Assembly: GCA_026874595.1 (NCBI GenBank)
Contig: CM049315.1
Span: forward strand, 16,887,664 to 16,951,663
Length of the DNA: 64,000 bases
DNA from: Sipunculus nudus
Lineage: Eukaryota > Annelida > Sipuncula > Golfingiida > Sipunculidae
Direction of reading: 5' to 3'
Under the pieces are notes generated by a model, which had not been told where the DNA came from, ran no database searches, and was given only the letters and a program-made list of their open reading frames with translations. Positions 39,901 through 51,900 of the stretch are shown piece after piece. The position numbers and the translations under genes were made by a program. Position 1 is the first letter of the stretch, and every line of letters begins with the position of its first letter.

Positions 39901-42900
39901 CATGCTTACCTTTTACTACAGTTTTGTTGTTATCTACTTAGGACTGTGAGGATCCGGTGGTTGCTGGAGATATTATACATGTGACATGCTTACCTTTTAC
40001 TACAGTTTTGTTGTTATCTACTTTGGACTGTGAGGATCCGGTGGTTGCTGGAGATATTATACATGTGATATGCTTACCTTTTACTACAGTTTTGTTGTTA
40101 TCTACTTTGGACTGTGAGGATCCGGTGGTTGCTGGAGATATTATACATGTGACATGTTTACCTTTTACTACAGTTTTGTTGTTATCTACTTTGGACTGTG
40201 AGGATCCGGTGGTTGCTGGAGATATTATACATGTGATATGCTTACCTTTTACTACAGTTTTGTGGTTATCTACTTTGGACTGTGAGGATCCGGTGGTTGC
40301 TGGAGATATTATACATGTGACATGCTTACCTTTTACTACAGTTTTGTTGTTATCTACTTTGGACTGTGAGGATCCGGTGGTTGCTGGAGATATTATACAT
40401 GTGACATGCTTACCTTTTACTACAGTTTTGTTGTTATCTACTTTGGACTGTGAGGATCCAGTGGTTGCTGGAGATATTATACATGTGACATGCTTACCTT
40501 TTACTACAGTTTTGTTGTTATCTACTTTGGACTGTGAGGATCCGGTGGTTGCTGGAGATATTATACATGTGATATGCTTACCTTTTACTACAGTTTTGTG
40601 GTTATCTACTTTGGACTGTGAGGATCCTGTGGTTGCTGGAGATATTATACATGTGACATGTTTACCTTTTACTACAGTTTTGTTGTTATCTACTTTGGAC
40701 TGTGAGGATCCGGTGGTTGCTGGAGATATTATACATGTGATATGCTTACCTTTTACTACAGTTTTGTGGTTATCTACTTTGGACTGTGAGGATCAGGTGG
40801 TTGCTGGAGATATTATACATGTGACATGTTTACCTTTTACTACAGTTTTGTTGTTATCTACTTTGGACTGCATGTATCTGGTGGTTGCTGGAGATATTAT
40901 ACATGTGATATGCTTACCTTTTACTACAGTTTTGTGGTTATCTACTTTGGACTGTGAGGATCCAGTGGTTGCTGGAGATATTATACATGTGACATGCTTA
41001 CCTTTTACTACAGTTTTGTGGTTATCTACTTTGGACTGCATGTATCTGGTGGTTGCTGGAGATATATTACATGTGACATGCTTACCTTTAACTACAGTTT
41101 TGTGGTTATCTACTTTGGACTGCATGTATCTGGTGGTTGCTGGAGATATTATACATGTCATATGCTTACCTTTTACTACAGTTTTGTGGTTATCTACTTT
41201 GGACTGTGAGGATCAGGTGGTTGCTGGAGATAATATGCATGTGACATGTTTACCTTTTACTACAGTTTTGTGGTTATCTACTTTGGACTGCATGTATCTG
41301 GTGGTTGCTGGAGATATTATACATGTGATATGCTTACCTTTTACTACAGTTTTGTGGTTATCTACTTTGGACTGTGAGGATCCGGTGGTTGCTGGAGATA
41401 TTATACATGTGATATGCTTACCTTTTACTACAGTTTTGTTGTTATCTACTTTGGACTGTGAGGATCCGGTGGTTGCTGGAGTTATTATACATGTGACATG
41501 CTTACCTTTTACTACAGTTTTGTGGTTATCTACTTTGGACTGTGAGGATCAGGTGGTTGCTGGAGATATTATACATGTGACATGTTTACCTTTTACTACA
41601 GTTTTGTGGTTATCTACTTTGGACTGCATGTTTCTGGTGGTTGCTGGAGATATTATACATGTGATATGCTTACCTTTTACTACAGTTTTGTGGTTATCTA
41701 CTTTGGACTGTGAGGATCCGGTGGTTGCTGGAGATATTATACATGTGATATGCTTACCTTTTACTACAGTTTTGTTGTTATCTACTTTGGACTGTGAGGA
41801 TCCGGTGGTTGCTGGAGATATTATACATGTGACATGCTTACCTTTTACTACAGTTTTGTTGTTATCTACTTTGGACTGTGAGGATCCGGTGGTTGCTGGA
41901 GATATTATACCTGTGACATGCTTACCTTTTACTACAGTTTTGTTGTTATCTACTTTGGACTGTGAGGATCCAGTGGTTGCTGGAGATATTATACATGTGA
42001 CATGCTTACCTTTTACTACAGTTTTGTTGTTATCTACTTTGGACTGTGAGGATCAGGTGGTTGCTGGAGATATTATACATGTGATATGCTTACCTTTTAC
42101 TACAGTTTTGTGGTTATCTACTTTGGACTGTGAGGATCCGGTGGTTGCTGGAGATATTATACATGTGACATGTTTACCTTTTACTACAGTTTTGTGGTTA
42201 TCTACTTTGGACTGTGAGGATCCGGTGGTTGCTGGAGATATTATACATGTGACATGCTTACCTTTTACTACAGTTTTGTTGTTATCTACTTTGGACTGCA
42301 TGTATCTGGTGGTTGCTGGAGATATTATACATGTGATATGCTTACCTTTTACTACAGTTTTGTGGTTATCTACTTTGGACTGTGAGGATCCAGTGGTTGC
42401 TGGAGATATTATACATGTGACATGCTTACCTTTTACTACAGTTTTGTGGTTATCTACTTTGGACTGCATGTATCTGGTGGTTGCTGGAGATATTATACAT
42501 GTGACATGCCTACCTTTTACTACAGTTTTGTGGTTATCTACTTTGGACTGCATGTATCTGGTGGTTGCTGGAGATATTATACATGTGATATGCTTACCTT
42601 TTACTACAGTTTTGTGGTTATCTACTTTGGACTGTGAGGATCAGGTGGTTGCTGGAGATATTATACATGTGACATGTTTACCTTTTACTACAGTTTTGTC
42701 GTTATCTACTTTGAACTGCATGTATCTGGTGGTTGCTGGAGATATTATACATGTGACATGCTTACCTTTTACTACAGTTTTGTTGTTATCTACTTTGGAC
42801 TGTGAGGATCCGGTGGTTGCTGGAGATTTTATACATGTGACATGTTTACCTTTTACTACAGTTTTGTTGTTATCTACTTTGGACTGTGAGGATCCGGTGG

Positions 42901-45900
42901 TTGCTGGAGATATTATACATGTGACATGCTTACCTTTTACTACAGTTTTGTGGTTATCTACTTTGGACTGCATGTATCTGGTGGTTGCTGGAGATATTAT
43001 ACATGTGATATGATTACCTTTTACTACAGTTTTGTGGTTATCTACTTTGGACTGCATGTATCTGGTGGTTGCTGGAGATATTATACATGTGATATGCTTA
43101 CCTTTTACTACAGTTTTGTGGTTATCTACTTTGGACTGCATGTATCTGGTGGTTGCTGGAGATATTATACATGTGATATGCTTACCTTTTGCTACAGCTT
43201 TGTGGTTATGTACTTTGGACTGTGAGGATCCGGTGGTTGCTGGAGATATTATACATGTGACATGTTTACCTTTTACTACAGTTTTGTGGTTATCTACTTT
43301 GGACTGTGAGGATCAGGTGGTTGCTGGAGATATTATACATGTGACATGTTTACCTTTTACTACAGTTTTGTTGTTATCTACTTTGGACTGTGAGGATCCG
43401 GTGGTTGCTGGAGATATTATACATGTGATATGCTTACCTTTTACTACAGTTTTGTTGTTATCTACTTTGGACTGTGAGGATCCGGTGGTTGCTGGAGATA
43501 TTATACATGTGATATGCTTACCTTTTACTACAGTTTTGTTGTTATCTACTTTGGACTGTGAGGATCAGGTGGTTGCTGGAGATATTATACATGTGACATG
43601 TTTACCTTTTACTACAGTTTTGTTGTTATCTACTTTGGACTGTGAGGATCCGGTGGTTGCTGGAGATATTATACATGTGATATGCTTACCTTTTACTACA
43701 GTTTTGTTGTTATCTACTTTGGACTGTGAGGATCAGGTGGTTGCTGGAGATATTATACATGTGACATGTTTACCTTTTACTACAGTTTTGTGGTTATCTA
43801 CTTTGGACTGCATGTATCTGGTGGTTGCTGGAGATATTATACATGTGATATGCTTACCTTTTACTACAGTTTTGTGGTTATCTATTTTGGACTGTGAGGA
43901 TCCGGTGGTTGCTGGAGATATGATACATGTGACATGCTTACCTTTTACTACAGTTTTGTTGTTATCTACTTTGGACTGTGAGGATCCGGTGGTTGCTGGA
44001 GATATTATACATGTGATATGCTTACCTTTTACTACAGTTTTGTGGTTATCTACTTTGGACTGCATGTATCTGGTGGTTGCTGGAGATATTATACATGTGA
44101 CATGCTTACCTTTTACTACAGTTTGTGGTTATCTACTTTGGACTGTGAGGATCAGGTGGTTGCTGGAGATATTATACATGTGACATGCTTACCTCATACT
44201 ACAGTTTTGTGGTTATCTACTTGGGACTGCATGTATCTGGTGGTTGCTGGAGATATTATACATGTGATATGCTTACCTTTTACTACAGTTTTGTGGTTAT
44301 CTACTTTGGACTGTGAGGATCAGGTGGTTGCTGGAGATATTATACATGTGACATGTTTACCTTTTACTACAGTTTTGTGGTTATCTACTTTGGACTGTGA
44401 GGATCAGGTGGTTGCTGGAGATATTATACATGTGACATGCTTACCTTTTACTACAGTTTTGTGGTTATCTACTTTGGACTGTGAGGATCCGGTGGTTGCT
44501 GGAGATATTATACATGTGACATGCTTACCTTTTACTACAGTTTTGTTGTTATCTACTTTGGACTGCATGTATCTGGTGGTTGCTGGAGATATTATACATG
44601 TGATATGCTTACCTTTTACTACAGTTTTGTGGTTATCTACTTTGGACTGTGAGGATCCAGTGGTTGCTGGAGATATTATACATGTGACATGCTTACCTTT
44701 TACTACAGTTTTGTGGTTATCTACTTTGGACTGCATGTATCTGGTGGTTGCTGGAGATATTATACATGTGACATGCCTACCTTTTACTACAGTTTTGTGG
44801 TTATCTACTTTGGACTGCATGTATCTGGTGGTTGCTGGAGATATTATACATGTGATATGCTTACCTTTTACTACAGTTTTGTGGTTATCTACTTTGGACT
44901 GTGAGGATCAGGTGGTTGCTGGAGATATTATACATGTGACATGTTTACCTTTTACTACAGTTTTGTCGTTATCTACTTTGAACTGCATGTATCTGGTGGT
45001 TGCTGGAGATATTATACATGTGACATGCTTACCTTTTACTACAGTTTTGTTGTTATCTACTTTGGACTGTGAGGATCCGGTGGTTGCTGGAGATTTTATA
45101 CATGTGACATGTTTACCTTTTACTACAGTTTTGTTGTTATCTACTTTGGACTGTGAGGATCCGGTGGTTGCTGGAGATATTATACATGTGACATGCTTAC
45201 CTTTTACTACAGTTTTGTGGTTATCTACTTTGGACTGCATGTATCTGGTGGTTGCTGGAGATATTATACATGTGATATGATTACCTTTTACTACAGTTTT
45301 GTGGTTATCTACTTTGGACTGCATGTATCTGGTGGTTGCTGGAGATATTATACATGTGATATGCTTACCTTTTACTACAGTTTTGTGGTTATCTACTTTG
45401 GACTGCATGTATCTGGTGGTTGCTGGAGATATTATACATGTGATATGCTTACCTTTTGCTACAGCTTTGTGGTTATGTACTTTGGACTGTGAGGATCCGG
45501 TGGTTGCTGGAGATATTATACATGTGACATGTTTACCTTTTACTACAGTTTTGTGGTTATCTACTTTGGACTGTGAGGATCAGGTGGTTGCTGGAGATAT
45601 TATACATGTGACATGTTTACCTTTTACTACAGTTTTGTTGTTATCTACTTTGGACTGTGAGGATCCGGTGGTTGCTGGAGATATTATACATGTGATATGC
45701 TTACCTTTTACTACAGTTTTGTTGTTATCTACTTTGGACTGTGAGGATCCGGTGGTTGCTGGAGATATTATACATGTGATATGCTTACCTTTTACTACAG
45801 TTTTGTTGTTATCTACTTTGGACTGTGAGGATCAGGTGGTTGCTGGAGATATTATACATGTGACATGTTTACCTTTTACTACAGTTTTGTTGTTATCTAC

Positions 45901-48900
45901 TTTGGACTGCATGTATCTGGTGGTTGCTGGAGATATTATACATGTGATATGCTTACCTTTTGCTACAGCTTTGTGGTTATGTACTTTGGACTGTGAGGAT
46001 CAGGTGGTTGCTGGAGATATTATACATGTGACATGCTTACCTTTTACTACAGTTTTGTTGTTATCTACTTTGGACTGCATGTATCTGGTGGTTGCTGGAG
46101 ATATTATACATGTGATATGCTTACCTTTTGCTACAGCTTTGTGGTTATGTACTTTGGACTGTGAGGATCTGGTGGTTGCTGGAGATATTATACATGTGAT
46201 ATGCTTACCTTTTACTACAGTTTTGTTGTTATCTACTTTGGACTGCATGTATCTGGTGGTTGCTGGAGATATTATACATGTGATATGCTTACCTTTTGCT
46301 ACAGCTTTGTGGTTATGTACTTTGGACTGTGAGGATCCGGTGGTTGCTGGAGATATTATACATGTGACATGTTTACCTTTTACTACAGTTTTGTGGTTAT
46401 CTACTTTGGACTGTGAGGATCAGGTGGTTGCTGGAGATATTATACATGTGACATGTTTACCTTTTACTACAGTTTTGTTGTTATCTACTTTGGACTGTGA
46501 GGATCCGGTGGTTGCTGGAGATATTATACATGTGATATGCTTACCTTTTACTACAGTTTTGTTGTTATCTACTTTGGACTGTGAGGATCCGGTGGTTGCT
46601 GGAGATATTATACATGTGATATGCTTACCTTTTACTACAGTTTTGTTGTTATCTACTTTGGACTGTGAGGATCAGGTGGTTGCTGGAGATATTATACATG
46701 TGACATGTTTACCTTTTACTACAGTTTTGTTGTTATCTACTTTGGACTGTGAGGATCCGGTGGTTGCTGGAGATATTATACATGTGATATGCTTACCTTT
46801 TACTACAGTTTTGTTGTTATCTACTTTGGACTGTGAGGATCAGGTGGTTGCTGGAGATATTATACATGTGACATGTTTACCTTTTACTACAGTTTTGTGG
46901 TTATCTACTTTGGACTGCATGTATCTGGTGGTTGCTGGAGATATTATACATGTGATATGCTTACCTTTTACTACAGTTTTGTGGTTATCTATTTTGGACT
47001 GTGAGGATCCGGTGGTTGCTGGAGATATTATACATGTGACATGCTTACCTTTTACTACAGTTTTGTTGTTATCTACTTTGGACTGTGAGGATCCGGTGGT
47101 TGCTGGAGATATTATACATGTGATATGCTTACCTTTTACTACAGTTTTGTGGTTATCTACTTTGGACTGCATGAATCTGGTGGTTGCTGGAGATATTATA
47201 CATGTGACATGCTTACCTTTTACTACAGTTTGTGGTTATCTACTTTGGACTGTGAGGATCAGGTGGTTGCTGGAGATATTATACATGTGACATGCTTACC
47301 TTTTACTACAGTTTTGTGGTTATCTACTTTGGACTGCATGTATCTGATGGTTGCTGGAGATATTATACATGTGATATGCTTACCTTTTACTACAGTTTTG
47401 TGGTTATCTACTTTGGACTGCATGTATCTGGTGGTTGCTGGAAATATTATACATGTTACATGCTTACCTTTTACTATAGTTTTGTAGTTATCTACTTTGG
47501 ACTGTGAGGATCCGGTGGTTGCTGGAGATATTATACATGTGACATGCTTACCTTTTACTACAGTTTTGTGGTTATCTACTTTGGACTGCATGTATCTGGC
47601 AGTTGCTGGAAATATTATACATGTGACATGCTTACCTTTTACTATAGTTTTGTTGTTATCTAATTTGGACTGTGAGGATCCGGTGGTTGCTGGAGATATT
47701 ATACATGTGACATGCTTACCTTTTACTACAGTTTTGTGGTTATCTACTTTGGACTGTGAGGATCTGGTGGTTGCTTGAGATATTATACATGTGACATGCT
47801 TACCTTTTACTACAGTTTTGTCGTTATCTACTTTGGACTGCATGTATCTGGTGGTTGCTGGAAATATTATACATGTGACATGCTTTCTTTTTACTATAGT
47901 TTTGTGGTTATCTACTTTGGACTGTGAGGATCAGGTGGTTGCTGGAGATATTATACATGTGACATGTTTACCTTTTACTACAGTTTTGTGGTTATCTACT
48001 TTGGACTGTGAGGATCAGGTGCTTGCTGGACATATTATACATGTGACATGTTTACCTTTTACTACAGTTTTGTGGTTATCTACTTTGGACTGCATGTATC
48101 TGGTGGTTGCTGGAGATATTATACATGTGATATGCTTACCTTTTACTACATTTTTGTGGTTATCTACTTTGGACTGTGAGGATCAGGTGGTTGCTGGAGA
48201 TATTATACATGTGACATGTTTACCTTTTACTACAGTTTTGTGGTTATCTACTTTGGACTGCATGTATCTGGTGGTTGCTGGAGATATTATACATGGGATA
48301 TGCTTACCTTTTACTACAGTTTTGTGGTTATCTACTTTGGACTGTGAGGATCATGTGGTTGCTGGAGATATTATACATGTGACATGCTTACCTTTTACTA
48401 CAGTTTTGTGGTTATCTACTTTGGACTGTGAGGATCCGGTGGTTGCTGGAGATATTATACATGTGACATGTTTACCTTTTACTACAGTTTTGTGGTTATC
48501 TACTTTGGACTGCATGTATCTGGTGGCTGCTGGAGATATTATACATGTGATATGCTTACCTTTAACTACAGTTTTGTGGTTATCTACTTTGGACTGTGAG
48601 AATCAGGTGGTTGCTGGAGATATTATACATGTGACATGTTTACCTTTTACTACAGTTTTGTGGTTATCTACTTTGGACTGTGAGGATCCGGTGGTTGCTG
48701 GAGATATTATACATGTGATATGCTTACCTTTTACTACAGTTTTGTTGTTATCTACTTTGGACTGTGAGGATCCGGTGGTTGCTGGAGATATTATACATGT
48801 GACATGCTTACCTTTTACTACAGTTTTGTGGTTATCTACTTTGGACTACATGTATCTGGTGGTTGCTGGAGATATTATACATGTGATATGCTTACCTTTT

Positions 48901-51900
48901 ACTACAGTTTTGTGGTTATCTACTTTGGACTGTGAGGATCCGGTGGTTGCTGGAGATATTATACATGTGACATGCTTACCTTTTACTACAGTTTTGTGGT
49001 TATCTACTTTGGACTGTGAGGATCCGGTTGTTGCTGGAGATATTATACATGTGACATGCTTACCTTTTACTACAGTTTTGTGGTTATCTACTTTGGACTG
49101 TGAGGATCCGGTGGTTGCTGGAGATATTATACATGTGACATACTTACCTTTTACTACAGTTTTGTGGTTATCTACTTTGGACTGCATGTATCTGGTGGTT
49201 GCTGGAGATATTATACATGTGACATGCTTACCTTTTACTAGAGTTTTGTGGTTATCTACTTTGGACTGTGAGGATCCGGTGGTTGCTGGAGATATTATAC
49301 ATGTGACATGCTTACCTTTTACTACAGTTTTGTGGTTATCTACTTTGGACTGCATGTATCTGGTGGTTGCTGGAGATATTATACATGTGATATGCTTACC
49401 TTTTACTACAGTTTTGTGGTTATCTACTTTGGACTATGAGGATCCGGTGGTTGCTGGAGATATTACACATGTGACATGCTTACCTTTTACTACAGTTTTG
49501 TGGTTATCTACTTTGGACTGTGAGGATCAGGTGGTTGCTGGATATATTATACATGTGACATGCTTACCTTTTACTATAGTTTTGTGGTTATCTACTTTGG
49601 ACTTTGCGGATCCGGTGGTTGCTGGAGATATTATACATGTGACATGCTACCCTTTTACTACAGTTTTGTGGTTATCTACTTTGGACTGCATGTATCTGGT
49701 GGTTGCTGGAGATATTATACATGTGATATGCTTACCTTTTATTACAGTTTTGTTGTTTATTTACTTTGGACTGTGAGGATCCGGTGGTTGCTGGAGATAT
49801 TATACATGTGATATGCTTACCTTTTACTACAGTTTTGTGGTTATATACTTTGGACTGCATGTATCTGGTGGTTGCTGGAGATATTATACATGTGATATGC
49901 TTACCTTTTACTACAGTTTTGTGGTTATCTACTTTGGACTGTGAGGATCCGGTGGTTGCTGGAGATATTATACATGTGATATGCTTACCTTTTACTACAG
50001 TTTTGTGGTTATCTACTTTGGACTGTGAGGATCCGGTGGTTGCTGGAGATATTATACATGTGACATGTTTACCTTTTACTACAGTTTTGTTGTTATCTAC
50101 TTTGGACTGTGAGGATCCGGTGGTTGCTGGAGATATTATACATGTGACATGCTTACCTTTTACTACAGTTTTGTGGTTATCTACTTTGGACTGCATGTAT
50201 CTGGTGGTTGCTGGAGATATTATACATGTGATATGCTTACCTTTTACTACAGTTTTGTGGTTATCTACTTTGGACTGTGAGGATCAGGTGGTTGCTGGAG
50301 ATATTATACATGTGATATGCTTACCTTTAACTACAGTTTTGTGGTTATCTACTTTGGACTGTGAGGATCAGGTGGTTGCTGGAGATATTATACATGTGAC
50401 ATGATTACCTTTTACTACAGTTTTGTGGTTATCTACTTTGGACTGTGAGGATCCGGTGGTTGCTGGAGATATTATACATGTGATATGCTTACCTTTTACT
50501 ACAGTTTTGTTGTTATCTACTTTGGACTGTGAGGATCTGGTGGTTGCTGGAGATATTATACATGTGACATGCTTACCTTTTACTACAGTTTTGTGGTTAT
50601 CTACTTTGGACTGCATGTATCTGGTGGTTGCTGGAGATATTATACATGTGATATGCTTACCTTTTACTACAGTTTTGTGGTTATCTACTTTGGACTGTGA
50701 GGATCCGGTGGTTGCTGGAGATATTATATATGTGACATGCTTACCTTTTACTACAGTTTTGTGGTTATCTACTTTGGACTGTGAGGATCCGGTTGTTGCT
50801 GGAGATATTATACATGTGACATGCTTACCTTTTACTACAGTTTTGTGGTTATCTACTTTGGACTGTGAGGATCAGGTGGTTGCTGGACATATTATACATG
50901 TGACATGTTTACCTTTTACTACAGTTTTGTGGTTATCTACTTTGGACTGCATGTATCTGGTGGTTGCTGGAGATATTATACATGTGACATGCTTACCTTT
51001 TACTACACTTTTGTGGTTATCTACTTTGGACTGTGAGGATCCGGTGGTTGCTGGAGATATTATACATGTGATATGCTTACCTTTTACTACAGTTTTGTGG
51101 TTATCTACTTTGGACTGCATGTATCTGGTGGTTGCTGGAGATATTATACGTGTGATATGCTTACCTTTTACTACAGTTTTATGGTTATTTACTTTGGACT
51201 GTGAGGATCCGGTGGTTGCTGGAGATATTATACATGTGATATGCTTACCTTTTACTACAGTTTTGTGGTTATCTACTTTGGACTGTGAGGATCTGGTGGT
51301 TGCTGGAGATATTATACATGTGACATGTTTACCTTTTACTACAGTTTTGTTGTTATCTACTTTGGACTGTGAGGATCCGGTGGTTGCTGGAGATATTATA
51401 CATGTGACATGCTTACCTTTTACTACAGTTTTGTGGTTATCTACTTGGGACTGCATGTATCTGGTGGTTGCTGGAGATATTATACATGTGATATGCTTAC
51501 CTTTTACTACAGTTTTGTGGTTATCTACTTTGGACTGTGAGGATCAGGTGGTTGCTGGAGATATTATACATGTGACATGTTTACCTTTTACTACAGTTTT
51601 GTGGTTATCTACTTTGGACTGTGAGGATCAGGTGGTTGCTGGAGATATTATACATGTGACATGCTTACCTTTTACAACAGTTTTGTGGTTATCTACTTTG
51701 GACTGTGAGGATCAGGTGGTTGCTGGAGATATTATACATGTGACATGCTTACCTTTTACTACAGTTTTGTGTTTATCTACTTTGGACTGCATGTATCTTG
51801 TGGTTGCTGGAGATATTATACATGTGACATGCTTACCTCTTACTACAGTTTTGTGGTTATCTACTTTGGACTGTGAGGATCCGGTGGTTGCTGGAGATAT

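Noticed and set aside
39957-43013. 1,018-codon + strand open frame with 28-residue repeats, looking like a giant repeat protein
   Set aside because: It is antisense to the SLC30A9 intron array. The period of 84 is divisible by three, so any stop-free frame of the unit stays open; three other frames on both strands are also open in parts. No start context, promoter or unique flanking domain.
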